Shown here: positions 1 to 8,504 of the stretch, in pieces
Layout of the letters: the number at the start of each line of letters is the position of its first letter
How positions within the stretch are numbered: the stretch's first letter is position 1
Source of the DNA: Ignavibacteria bacterium
GTDB taxonomy: Bacteria; Bacteroidota; Ignavibacteria; Tepidaquicellales; Tepidaquicellaceae
DNA length: 64,000 nucleotides
Direction: 5' to 3'
NCBI GenBank assembly: GCA_016710985.1
Contig: JADJTX010000004.1
Span: forward strand, 206,475 to 270,474
Position numbers and translations under genes: made by a program
Notes under the pieces: generated by a model
The model's database searches: none
The model's input: the letters and a program-made list of their open reading frames with translations, nothing else
What the model was told of the DNA's origin: nothing

Positions 1-1
1 T

Positions 2-649
2 TTTAATTCACAGATGAAAGCAAAGGCTGCGATCGAATCGGGTAAATTCAAAGATGAGATATATCCCGTTGAAATATTTTCAAAGAAAGAAAATATATTA
101 TTTGATACAGATGAATTTCCGAGATTTGATACTACCCTAGAAAAACTGGCAAAACTCAAGCCTGCTTTCAGGGAAGGCGGAACTGTTACAGCAGGTAATT
201 CGAGCGGAATCAATGACGGAGCTAGCCTGATCTTGATAGCTTCAGAAGACTTTGTGAAGAAACATAATTTAAAGCCGAGAGCAAGATTCGTTTCTTCTGC
301 AGTAGCCGGAGTCGATCCTTCCTGCATGGGAATTGGACCTGTTCCTGCAACCAAAAAAGCATTATCAAGAGCCGGACTAAAAATAAGTGACATTGATCTG
401 ATAGAATTGAATGAAGCATTTGCCGCTCAGAGTCTTGCATGCATTGATGAATTGAAACCTGATCCTGAAAAAATAAACATCAACGGAGGAGCAATTGCTC
501 TCGGACATCCATTAGGCAGCAGCGGTTCGAGGATCTTAATTACATTATTAAATGAACTTGAGAAGCAGAATAAAAAAACCGGACTCGCGACGATGTGCAT
601 TGGAGTGGGGCAGGGGATTGCGACTGTTATAGAGACAATTAATAATTAA
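2..649 (+). CDS. Acetyl-CoA acetyltransferase (thiolase), 5' end cut by the window
   Basis: C-terminal part of a thiolase, which condenses or cleaves acyl-CoA/acetyl-CoA in fatty-acid or ketone metabolism in the cytoplasm. The frame is open to the window edge, and the residues before the first ATG (position 14) read FNSQ, matching the thiolase pattern SQ-KA-A, so ATG 14 is internal and the gene starts upstream. Counting from ATG 14, NEAFAAQ lies at 133-139, the active-site His motif GHPLGSSGSR at 164-173 and the second catalytic Cys in MCIGVGQG at 194-201. The N-terminal half with the nucleophilic Cys is outside the window. Which thiolase class (degradative or biosynthetic) cannot be told. 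Confidence 0.93.
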   Translation, partial: FNSQMKAKAAIESGKFKDEIYPVEIFSKKENILFDTDEFPRFDTTLEKLAKLKPAFREGGTVTAGNSSGINDGASLILIASEDFVKKHNLKPRARFVSSAVAGVDPSCMGIGPVPATKKALSRAGLKISDIDLIELNEAFAAQSLACIDELKPDPEKININGGAIALGHPLGSSGSRILITLLNELEKQNKKTGLATMCIGVGQGIATVIETINN

Positions 650-825
650 TAATTAATAATTAATAATTACAAATTACAAATTACAGATTTCATATGTCAG
701 ATGTCAGAAGTCAAACGTCAGATGTCAGATTTTGCATGTAACGCATAAGGGATATTATTAGAGATCTAAAATCTAAGATCTGAGATCTAAAATTCCAAAT
801 TCGAAATCCCAAATTCCAAATCGTA
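638..825. repeat. Composite short tandem repeat tract (AATAATT, GATGTCA-like, ATCTAAA-like units)
   Basis: The gap between the thiolase and pgsA is made of successive blocks of about 7-bp units: AATAATT from within the thiolase stop, then ATTACAA, then GTCAGAT/GTCAAAC-like units, then AAATCTA and AAATTCC-like units. No gene or clear promoter is visible in it. It is the first of many such tracts in this window. Confidence 0.85.
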
Positions 826-829
826 AAAG

Positions 830-1414
830 ATGTCATTCCCTAATCAGTTATCGTTGTTAAGAATAATTTTAGCGCCGGTATTTCTGTATTTATTTCTCTC
901 GGAAATCCCGCTGTACAGGAAATTATCTTTGCCGGTTTTTTTCATTGCGGTACTGACTGACTGGTATGACGGGTGGCATGCAAGGAGATACGGATTGATA
1001 AGTAAGGCGGGAATATTCTTAGATCCTCTTGCTGACAAAATACTTACATCAGCAGCATTTATCGGATTTTATATGTTGGGAATCATGCCGCTGTGGATGG
1101 TTTTGATAATTGTAATAAGGGACATTACGATAACCTTGCTTCGCTCTTATCAGGAGATCAACGGAAAGACCATGAAGACATCATTTGTTGCAAAGACAAA
1201 AACATTCATTCAGATGACATATATTTTCTTAATAGTTGTACTGGTCTGTTCAGGTTCATTTGATTTTGTTGATGAAAATTTTAAAAACTCTGTAAATGAG
1301 TTTTTGCATTCCGGCCTGAATTTTTATCTGATACTTTTCGTGACATTACTTACTCTTTATACAGGCATCACATATTTTTTCGAAAAGAATGACAAAATAA
1401 TTAAACCCGCTTAA
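830..1414 (+). CDS. pgsA: CDP-diacylglycerol--glycerol-3-phosphate 3-phosphatidyltransferase
   Basis: Inner-membrane enzyme that makes phosphatidylglycerol phosphate from CDP-diacylglycerol and glycerol 3-phosphate, the committed step to phosphatidylglycerol. The CDP-alcohol phosphatidyltransferase motif DGx2ARx8Gx3Dx3D is complete: D47, G48, A51, R52, G61, D65, D69. Several hydrophobic segments are seen (about 5-25, 33-43, 72-97, 120-140, 160-180). Length 194 aa is normal. Its stop is followed after 3 bases by the TTG start of pgpA, which encodes the next enzyme, so the two are almost certainly co-transcribed. PgsA fits better than phosphatidylserine or cardiolipin synthases because of this neighbour and the N-terminal NQLSLLRI. 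Confidence 0.93.
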   Translation: MSFPNQLSLLRIILAPVFLYLFLSEIPLYRKLSLPVFFIAVLTDWYDGWHARRYGLISKAGIFLDPLADKILTSAAFIGFYMLGIMPLWMVLIIVIRDITITLLRSYQEINGKTMKTSFVAKTKTFIQMTYIFLIVVLVCSGSFDFVDENFKNSVNEFLHSGLNFYLILFVTLLTLYTGITYFFEKNDKIIKPA

Positions 1415-1417
1415 TAC

Positions 1418-1948
1418 TTGAGATTTATTAAAGAGAAAAAGATCATTGATGCAACTGTTAAAATAAATTTCTTCGAAAATATATTTTCAAGCTTTTTTTT
1501 TACCGGTTACTTTCCCAAAGCCAGCGGAACAGTCGCAAGCGCGGCATCTCTTCTGATCTTTTACTTTAAATTTTTTCAGGATCCTTTCATTCTGTTCATA
1601 CTGATTGCAGTTTGTTTCATAGCAGGTATATATACTTCTAAAGTAATGATAAAGCGATTCGGTGATGACCCTTCGGTAGTTGTAATAGATGAAGCAGTCG
1701 GTATGTGGCTTACGGTATTAATTTATATGATCTTGCATTCTATTCCGATGGATTTGTTTCAACTTACAATTTGTTTCTTTGCATTCAGATTTTTTGATAT
1801 TACAAAAATCCAGCCGGCAAAATATTTTGACAAGCTGAATTCCGGATTCGGGATAATGATGGATGATGTAATCGCCGGGGTCTATGCGGGACTTCTAGCG
1901 TATGTGATCATTATATCATACATAGTCATTTTAACATTTTACCCATAA
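1418..1948 (+). CDS. pgpA: Phosphatidylglycerophosphatase A
   Basis: Removes phosphate from phosphatidylglycerol phosphate to give phosphatidylglycerol at the membrane, directly after PgsA. Family motifs present: GTVASAASL near 37-45, VVIDEAVGMW at 88-97, FRFFDITKIQPAKYF at 113-127 and GFGIMMDDVIAG at 143-154, with hydrophobic segments between. 176 aa is a usual length. The start used is TTG at 1418, 3 bases after the pgsA stop; no ATG in frame would keep the conserved N-terminus. Translational coupling to pgsA is likely (inference). Confidence 0.92.
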   Translation: MRFIKEKKIIDATVKINFFENIFSSFFFTGYFPKASGTVASAASLLIFYFKFFQDPFILFILIAVCFIAGIYTSKVMIKRFGDDPSVVVIDEAVGMWLTVLIYMILHSIPMDLFQLTICFFAFRFFDITKIQPAKYFDKLNSGFGIMMDDVIAGVYAGLLAYVIIISYIVILTFYP

Positions 1949-1970
1949 TAGTTAGTAGTTATTAACTAAA

Positions 1971-2125
1971 TAGAGACTTCTGAAAAACACTCATTGTCAT
2001 TCCCGCATGCTTTTAGCGGGAATCCAATCACGAAGTTTTTAAATTAAAATATCACTTTGTTGAATGGATTCCCGCCAAGAGCACACGGGAATGACAAACT
2101 TCGCTTAATTTATCAGAAGTTCCTA
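1971..2125. repeat. MITE-like element, copy 1 (TIR about TAGAGACTTCTGAAAAA)
   Basis: About 155 bp with imperfect terminal inverted repeats: TAGAGACTTCTGAAAAA on the left and TTTATCAGAAGTTCCTA on the right. Inside lies a second, nested inverted repeat: TGTCATTCCCG and GCGGGAATCCA on the left answer TGGATTCCCGC and CGGGAATGACA on the right. It has no coding capacity. The same outer ends occur at 25386-25619 around a different interior. The inner CATTCCCG...CGGGAAT motif resembles widespread bacterial dispersed repeats (for example dRS3-type repeats), which is knowledge of other genomes and not shown here. Confidence 0.75.
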
Positions 2126-2173
2126 AATTCTTAATTCTTAATTCTTAAATCTTAATTCTTAAATCTTAATTCT
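2123..2173. repeat. Heptamer tandem repeat (TTAATTC/TTAAATC)
   Basis: About seven tandem copies of TTAATTC or TTAAATC fill the last 50 bp before the TTG start of cinA, abutting the right end of the MITE-like element. No ribosome-binding site is evident. Confidence 0.85.
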
Positions 2174-2175
2174 TT

Positions 2176-3434
2176 TTGAAAGCGAAAATAATAACTATAG
2201 GTGATGAAATACTAATCGGGCAGATAGTCAACACTAATGCTGCGTTTATTGGAGACAAACTTTTTTCGATCGGAATTACGGTTGAAAAGACAGTAGTCAT
2301 TGGTGATGAGGAGAAAATATTGCTTTCCGAATTTGAAGACTCAATTAAAAATTATGATGTAACGATAATCACCGGCGGTTTGGGTCCGACTCATGATGAT
2401 ATTACAAAACCAACTTTAGTGAAATTTTTCAGAGATGAATTAGTCACGGATATTAAAGTCCTGGAGCATGTAAAGAATATTTTTAAGTCAAGAAATCTGA
2501 AAATGCCTGCAGTCAATGAAGCGCAGGCGCTTGTTCCGAAGAATTCCACTGTGATATGGAATGCAAACGGAACAGCTCCCGGGATCTGGATCGAGAGGGA
2601 TAACAAAGTTTTCGTTGCCGTGCCCGGCGTGCCCTTTGAGATGAAGGCAATGATGGAAAATGAGATCGCTGAAAAGCTTAAGAAAAATTCTCATTACAGA
2701 CAGACACTGTACTGAAACAAAAGACCTTGCTGACTACAGGAGCGGGTGAGTCAACTTTAAACGAAATGCTCGGAGATGTAAGAGAAATCATCGGTGAAAG
2801 TAAGTTAGCTTTTCTCCCCTCACAGGTTGGCGTAAGGCTGAGAATAAATGTAGAAGGGAAGAATGAGGAAGAAGCTTCTGCTAAACTGGAGAATATTGAG
2901 AATAAGATAAGATCTAAAATTAAGGATTTTATATACGGAGTGAATGATGAAGAGCTCGAGAAAGTGATAGGAAAAATTTTAACTGACAGGAAGCAAACGC
3001 TGTCAGTTGCAGAGTCATGCACCGGTGGATTCATATCTTCGAAAATTGTCAGCGTGCCGGGAAGCTCTGGATATTACATTGGCGGAGTATGTGTCTATTC
3101 CAATATTGAAAAAATAAAGTTGCTGAATATTAAAGAAGATACACTTAAGAAACACGGAGCTGTGAGCCGTGAAACAGCTATAGAAATGGCTGAAGGTGTA
3201 AGAGAAATAATGAACACGGATTTTGCAATATCAACGACGGGCATTGCAGGTCCTACCGGAGGAACAGCCGATAAGCCCGTCGGACTGGTATGGATAGGAT
3301 TTTCAGGCAGGAAAAAAAAATACGCCATGAGTTTTTTATTCGGCAGCAACCGGGAAATTAACATACAAAGGTCTTCACAAAGAGCGCTGGAGATTTTAAG
3401 AAGAGAGCTCCTGGGAATTGAGATGAAGTTTTGA
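2176..3434 (+). CDS. cinA: CinA family protein (competence/damage-inducible protein), frameshifted
   Basis: CinA family: an N-terminal MoaB-like domain (associated in the family with ADP-ribose pyrophosphatase activity) and a C-terminal nicotinamide-nucleotide amidase domain that recycles NMN. The N-terminal piece 2176-2715 has GDEILIGQIVNTN and GGLGPTHDD (67-75). The C-terminal piece, open from about 2682 to 3434, has TLLTTGAGES, VAESCTGG and TTGIAGPTGG. The frame changes by -1 somewhere in 2682-2715, as if one base were missing; a run of A (2683-2687) lies there. The joined protein would be about 419 aa, a normal CinA length, so I treat this as one gene with a frameshift or consensus error. 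Start is TTG at 2176. Confidence 0.9.
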
Positions 3435-3622
3435 AGAAACAAACGCCGGTACAAATCAGAGAAAAAACTTTCCGGGAATGACATGACTTATCATAATATT
3501 GTCCGAATTTGAAAAATATCAGCAGTATAAAAAAAAACAATGTGTTAGCTTTTTAATGTTGAAACACAATCCTCATAGTTTTATATTATCAACACAATTT
3601 TTTTTAAAAATAAATACAAACA

Positions 3623-5626
3623 ATGAAAAACTTTTATTCTTTATTTAAAAGTGGTTTCACCGGTCTCGTCATAGTAATTGTTTTTACATTTATTGGAATG
3701 GAAGTATTTCAGGGACAAAAGACTAGTAATATTTTTAACTATGACGAAAGTGATCCATATATAGACAGACCTACGAAAGAAGCTTTAACACATGTAATAG
3801 AAAGTCCGGATGCATCGGTTCTTATTACAGATACATTAGGATTCGATAATTTTCAGATAGGAATCAGTAATGCAGAACAGATGATTGTTACCAATCCCAG
3901 AAATCCTCTTCAGATGCAGTTTGGAGTGAACGGCGGCAGCGGACAGCAGGCATTTTATACTGCTAATGGTCATGACTGGACTATGAGTAATCCTGCTTAT
4001 CATTCTTCAACCTGCTGTGATCCATGGTCAGCATGGGATAGTCTGGGAGTTTTGACTTATGCATCTGGAGTAAGCGGTCAGTATGTTTACAAATCAACCA
4101 ACGGCGGAGCCACTTACGGATCGGCGATACTGTCTGTGTCAGGAAATGACAGAAACACTGTTGCTGTCGATCAAACCGCCGGACCGTATTCTAATTATTT
4201 ATATGCAGCAATTACTCCGGGAAATTTTTCAAGAAGTACAGATCAGGGAGCTACCTGGACTACAACTTACAGTGCTTCTAATACCATTCCCGGTGTCATG
4301 ATAGCTGTCGGTCCAAACGGCAGTGTTCAGGGTGGTTGTGTTATGTATGTTACCAATACAGGATCAACAGCAAATGTGACATATACTTTTCATCGTTCTA
4401 CAGACGGAGGCGTGACATTTTCGTCGATGTCATCCATTGCAGTTGCGGGTTATGTCGGTACATTAAATACAGCGGGAAGACTTGTAATAAATAACGGCAG
4501 AACACGTCCGTATCCGATGATAGCAATGGACAACAGCTATGGCCCGAAAAGAGGAAGATTATATCTGGTCTATGCTTCCAATGTACCGGCAGGAAATGCA
4601 AACAAACCGGATGTAATTTTACAATATTCAGATGATCAGGGCGCAACATGGTCAAACAGGATAACTGTGAACGATAATGCAAATCCTGAATTAAGTGACC
4701 AATGGTTCCCCGCAATATGGTGTGAAAAGGAAACGGGAAGACTTTATATCAAATGGTATGACACGCGGGAAAATCCGGCAACTTATGCTGTCAATGTTTA
4801 TGCAACCTATACAGATGATGGTGGTGCGACTTTTGCTCCAAATCAGAAACTTACAACACAATCATGGATATATCCGACTCCGGCTTGTGGTCCGAATCAG
4901 AATTGTTACAGAGGGGACTATGACGGAATGACTGCTAACACAAAATCATCTTTTTCAGTATGGTACGACGGCCGTGCGGGTACATATCAAAACATAGGCG
5001 CATACTTTCCTGATTTTGCCATGAAAGTAAATCCTGCAACAGTTGGAATTAATAATGGTAATTTCACAACTTTCATGACAGTAGTTCCTGCCGTAAAGTT
5101 ATTTACTGATACAGCAACTTTTTCAGCAACGATTACTCCTACTCCGGCTGCCGGAGCATTAACGGTTTCATTTCCAAACGGGAATAAGTTAACATCATAT
5201 CCTGATTCAGTTTTAGTCCGCGTTAATGCGGCTCCGGGTACATCTGCCGGAACATATACAGTAACAGTGAAAGGTAACGGATCAAACGGAACACCGGTTC
5301 ATATGAGAACAGTTACTCTCAATGTTGGTTTAGTCAGTGTGATTGATGAAAACGGAATTCCGGAGAATTATGAGCTATTCCAGAATTATCCGAATCCGTT
5401 CAATCCTGTTACTACTATAAATTACAGTTTGAAAAATCAAACGAACGTAAAGATCAATATTTATGATGCTTCGGGAAAATTAGTTGAATCAATGGATAAG
5501 GGAATGCAAAGACCCGGAATTCATTCTGTGAATTTCAACGGAGCTGAAATATCATCAGGCGTTTACTACTATGAATTGTTGACTGAATATTTCTCTGACA
5601 CGAAGAGAATGATGCTGATCAAATAA
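3623..5626 (+). CDS. Secreted BNR/sialidase-fold repeat protein with T9SS type A sorting domain
   Basis: Large exported protein of unknown substrate. An N-terminal hydrophobic stretch (about 11-28) serves as signal peptide or anchor. Residues 90-460 hold several Asp-box-like units (YKSTNGGATY, SRSTDQGATW, HRSTDGGVTF, QYSDDQGATW, TYTDDGGATF), typical of beta-propellers of the sialidase/BNR superfamily. A beta-sandwich region follows (about 480-575). The last 80 residues begin with NYPNPFNP at 588 and end MMLIK, a T9SS type A sorting signal, so the protein should be moved across the outer membrane. No sialidase catalytic set is recognised. The gene stands alone, with a terminator after it (5676-5709). 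Confidence 0.88.
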   Translation: MKNFYSLFKSGFTGLVIVIVFTFIGMEVFQGQKTSNIFNYDESDPYIDRPTKEALTHVIESPDASVLITDTLGFDNFQIGISNAEQMIVTNPRNPLQMQFGVNGGSGQQAFYTANGHDWTMSNPAYHSSTCCDPWSAWDSLGVLTYASGVSGQYVYKSTNGGATYGSAILSVSGNDRNTVAVDQTAGPYSNYLYAAITPGNFSRSTDQGATWTTTYSASNTIPGVMIAVGPNGSVQGGCVMYVTNTGSTANVTYTFHRSTDGGVTFSSMSSIAVAGYVGTLNTAGRLVINNGRTRPYPMIAMDNSYGPKRGRLYLVYASNVPAGNANKPDVILQYSDDQGATWSNRITVNDNANPELSDQWFPAIWCEKETGRLYIKWYDTRENPATYAVNVYATYTDDGGATFAPNQKLTTQSWIYPTPACGPNQNCYRGDYDGMTANTKSSFSVWYDGRAGTYQNIGAYFPDFAMKVNPATVGINNGNFTTFMTVVPAVKLFTDTATFSATITPTPAAGALTVSFPNGNKLTSYPDSVLVRVNAAPGTSAGTYTVTVKGNGSNGTPVHMRTVTLNVGLVSVIDENGIPENYELFQNYPNPFNPVTTINYSLKNQTNVKINIYDASGKLVESMDKGMQRPGIHSVNFNGAEISSGVYYYELLTEYFSDTKRMMLIK

Positions 5627-5675
5627 TAGCAATTAATTTTGTATTGAACATTGATCATTGAAAATTAACCATTGT

Positions 5676-5709
5676 AAAAAGCCGTGTGGAGAGATTCACA
5701 CGGCTTTTT
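5676..5709 (+). terminator. Rho-independent terminator
   Basis: Perfect 8-bp GCCGTGTG/CACACGGC stem with an 8-base loop, flanked by A5 on the left and T5 on the right, about 50 bp after the stop of the BNR-repeat gene. Confidence 0.85.
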
Positions 5710-5740
5710 AATTATTGAATCTCTTTTAATGGATGATAAT

Positions 5741-5800
5741 ACACAATACACAATACACAATACTCAATACTCAATACTCAATACCTATATACTCAATACT
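5741..5800. repeat. Heptamer tandem repeat (ACACAAT then ACTCAAT)
   Basis: About eight copies of a 7-bp unit, ACACAAT switching to ACTCAAT by one substitution, with a TATAT interruption near 5786. It fills the gap before the PNGase F-like gene. Confidence 0.85.
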
Positions 5801-5818
5801 TTCTAAAATGAAGGCGGT

Positions 5819-7744
5819 TTGAAAATCATATTTACTCTATTAATACTCATAGCTACGGATATTGTATTTTCTGAAAATGGAGATACAATTAATATTGTAA
5901 CTCACAATAAAACGAAAGTTGTAACTGACCCCTCGAAAGGTTTTAATGCATATAAAAGCTGGAGCGTGTTTCCTTCGGAAGACATTAAATACAGAAGAGC
6001 AATTTTATATGTAACTTATCAATGTCCCGACAGTCAGAGATGCGGTGAGTGGGATTACATTGATAATATTTATTTGAGAAGAAGAGGAAGCGTGAATGAT
6101 ACTGCTCTTGACATCGAACTTGCGCGAATGATCTCACCATACGGCTCGCGATTTACGCCGGACTGGAAATTCACCTGGAAAGCTGACATAACTGACTTTT
6201 CATTTCTGCTTCATGACTCAGTCGAAATAGAATTTAATCACACAGGTTACGAAAGCAATACAGACAGAGGCTGGCTTGTCACTCTTGATTTCGAATTAAC
6301 TGAAGGACCTCCGGTAATGGAGATTCTCGGCTTTGAAAAATTATGGACAGGAAATTTTCCATACGGCGACAGCAAAGATGATATTGAAAATTATCTGAAA
6401 CCGGTTTCTTTTGAAAACAAATTAGGGGCGGACATTGTCAGACTCAGGATCTTACAAACAGGTCACGGGATGGATGACTTTGAGAACTGTGCAGAGTTTT
6501 GTAATAAATACAGGAAGATATATTTCAATAATGAGTTGATTGAGCAAAAGCAGATATGGCGCGAATGCGCTGACAATCCTTTATTTCCGCAGGCGGGAAC
6601 ATGGATCTTTGACAGAGCTAACTGGTGTCCGGGAGCAATGGTTATTCCTGATACATATGAATTTAAAATTACAGATAGTTCCGAAAATACAATTGACATA
6701 GATATGGAACCGTATGTAAATCCAAACAAACCGTCGGCTAATTATGTGTTCAGCTCGTATTTGTTTTATTATAAAAAACCGACAGCAGTTCATGATCTCA
6801 CGATTGAAGAAATAATTTCTCCGAGCGATGAAGAGATTTATTCAAAAGATAACCCTTTGTGTATGGATGGGAAAGTGTTGATAAAAAATAATGGTTCAGA
6901 GCCTTCATTCGAACGGAAAATAATTGTGTATGGATTCGGAGAATTTCCTATGGGACTGACTTTCATTTCAGACACGATAAATCCCGGAGAATCAGTGTAT
7001 AAAGTTCTTCCGAAAATGTTTACAGAGCAGCCAAAAGATGGTAAAGGAGAATTTAACATTAGAATCAAAGAACTCAACTATGAAGATGAATATCCTTTGG
7101 ATAACTCAAAGACTGTGTTTGCGGAAGTTCCTCCGGTATGGGACCGCGACATTAAAATTTTATACAGGACAAACAAAAATCCTTTAGGTACAATTCTCTC
7201 GATGAAAGATAATTATAAAAATGAATACCTTGGGTGGAAGCCTGATAAGCCCGATACCTTATATGAATTCTATTTTGAAAATTTGAAACCGGGCTGTTAT
7301 GAACTTACAATTAAAGATACCGCAAATGACGGACTGGACTTTTGGTTCAATCCGGAAGGAGGATACGGTTATGTGAGGGTGACAGATAAGGAAGGTAAGC
7401 TGATTAAAGCTTTTAATTCTGATTTTGGAAGTGGGATAAGACAGCAGTTTATTGTAACAGATACGCCTGCGGTAAAAGAAGACATCACACCGATTCTTAA
7501 TATATTTCCGATAAGAAATCCCGGTAAATTCTTTTGCGATATTTTTTTAAATGAAAGACAGAGTGTAACTTTAGAAATCACAACTGAAGATAAAAAGAAA
7601 ATTGTTTATAAAAAAAAGTTAAAGAAATTTAAAGACGGGATGGTAGATGTTGATATAAGTAAAGTTCCGGACGGATTTTATTTTGTGAATGTGGTATCGA
7701 AAGATAAAACGGTATCGAAGAAGATGAAAGTGAAAAGAGATTAG
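5819..7744 (+). CDS. PNGase F-like peptide-N-glycosidase, secreted, with C-terminal sorting-like domain
   Basis: Related to peptide-N4-(N-acetyl-beta-glucosaminyl)asparagine amidase F, which removes N-glycans from glycoproteins. Signal peptide at 1-18. RCGEWDYIDNIY (74-85) corresponds to the region holding the catalytic Asp of Flavobacterium PNGase F (D79 is my candidate). LARMISPYG, GHGMDDFENCAEFC (215-228), WREC and GTWIFDRANWCPG (260-272) match the two jelly-roll halves with conserved Cys and Trp. The protein (641 aa) is longer than the 354-aa Flavobacterium precursor. Residues 330-540 form extra beta-rich domains, and the last about 70 residues resemble a divergent T9SS type A domain (DGFYFVNVV, ending KKMKVKRD). 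Start TTG 5819 gives the intact signal peptide. Activity is inferred. Confidence 0.82.
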   Translation: MKIIFTLLILIATDIVFSENGDTINIVTHNKTKVVTDPSKGFNAYKSWSVFPSEDIKYRRAILYVTYQCPDSQRCGEWDYIDNIYLRRRGSVNDTALDIELARMISPYGSRFTPDWKFTWKADITDFSFLLHDSVEIEFNHTGYESNTDRGWLVTLDFELTEGPPVMEILGFEKLWTGNFPYGDSKDDIENYLKPVSFENKLGADIVRLRILQTGHGMDDFENCAEFCNKYRKIYFNNELIEQKQIWRECADNPLFPQAGTWIFDRANWCPGAMVIPDTYEFKITDSSENTIDIDMEPYVNPNKPSANYVFSSYLFYYKKPTAVHDLTIEEIISPSDEEIYSKDNPLCMDGKVLIKNNGSEPSFERKIIVYGFGEFPMGLTFISDTINPGESVYKVLPKMFTEQPKDGKGEFNIRIKELNYEDEYPLDNSKTVFAEVPPVWDRDIKILYRTNKNPLGTILSMKDNYKNEYLGWKPDKPDTLYEFYFENLKPGCYELTIKDTANDGLDFWFNPEGGYGYVRVTDKEGKLIKAFNSDFGSGIRQQFIVTDTPAVKEDITPILNIFPIRNPGKFFCDIFLNERQSVTLEITTEDKKKIVYKKKLKKFKDGMVDVDISKVPDGFYFVNVVSKDKTVSKKMKVKRD

Positions 7745-7868
7745 TTAAAAGTTGAAAGTTAAAAGTTGAAAGTTCCCAATTGTCTTGAGAAGAATAACTA
7801 ATAAGTTTAATTTGCATGTAAATTACCGAATACTTAATACCTAATACTCAATACTCAATACCCAATAC
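7745..7868. repeat. Two heptamer repeat tracts (AGTTAAA/AGTTGAA and CAATACT-like)
   Basis: 7745-7776 holds AGTTAAA/AGTTGAA units directly after the stop; 7831-7868 holds AATACTT/AATACCT/AATACTC units. Between them are about 55 bp with nothing recognisable. Confidence 0.8.
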
Positions 7869-7877
7869 TAAAACAAA

Positions 7878-8318
7878 ATGAGCATCATAAAAGAAATTTA
7901 TGACGTTACAAAAGATCTTGCCGGCAATAAGGTAGCTTTAAATAAAATTAAACGCGCGCTATTGACTGAGGTAAAGCTCAATAACAAATTTCTCGAAGAT
8001 ATTTCAAATAAGGAAACCCGGCTTAGTGATGAACGGCTGATTAAAATTTTAGCTAATCTTGAGATAGTAGAGTTAAGAGCTGCAATTACCTGCGGTATTC
8101 CCTTTGAAATGATAACGCTGAAGAAAGTTACCAAAGAAATGATGGAAGGGCTGGATCCTTTACGGGCTTTGGATAATGAACTCGAGCAGATACTCGAAAA
8201 AATTTATATAAAGATTGCTTATCTGAAAAAAGATTATAATTCGGAGCATATCAATCTATACATAAGAGTCAGGAATATTTTTAATTATAATGTACTGCTG
8301 ATGAGGATGCTTGTCTGA
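7878..8318 (+). CDS. Hypothetical helical protein
   Basis: 146 aa, no family recognised. The sequence is rich in Lys, Leu, Ile and Glu and predicted by eye to be almost all helix, with amphipathic heptad-like patterns at 20-60 and 105-130 (ALDNELEQILEKIYIKIAYLKK). No signal peptide, transmembrane segment or metal motif. A single ATG start lies 9 bp after the preceding repeat tract. It is followed by the GTGTGGAGTG decamer array. Probably a cytoplasmic four-helix-type protein, but this is only a shape inference. Confidence 0.6.
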   Translation: MSIIKEIYDVTKDLAGNKVALNKIKRALLTEVKLNNKFLEDISNKETRLSDERLIKILANLEIVELRAAITCGIPFEMITLKKVTKEMMEGLDPLRALDNELEQILEKIYIKIAYLKKDYNSEHINLYIRVRNIFNYNVLLMRMLV

Positions 8319-8478
8319 AGTGTGTGGAGTGTGTGGAGTGTGTGGAGTGTGTAGAGTGTGTGGAATGTGTGGAGTGTGTGGAGTGTGTGGAGTGTGTGGA
8401 GTGTGTGGAGTGTGTGGAGTGTGTGGAGTGTGTGGAGTGTGGGGTGTGTGAGGTGTGGAGTGTGTGGAGTGTGGAGAG
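8319..8478. repeat. Decamer tandem array (GTGTGGAGTG)
   Basis: About 16 tandem copies of the 10-bp unit GTGTGGAGTG with few substitutions, and slightly shortened units near the right end. It differs from the other tracts in period (10 against 7) and in strong purine/GT strand asymmetry: the plus strand has almost no C. Confidence 0.95.
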
Positions 8479-8504
8479 TTAGATTAACTTTTTAAAATTA
8501 TGCA

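Noticed and set aside
2682..2715. Programmed ribosomal frameshift in cinA
   Set aside because: No slippery heptamer followed by a stem is evident, and breaks of the same kind affect many unrelated genes in both directions.
8319..8478. CRISPR array
   Set aside because: The 10-bp units are contiguous without unique spacers.
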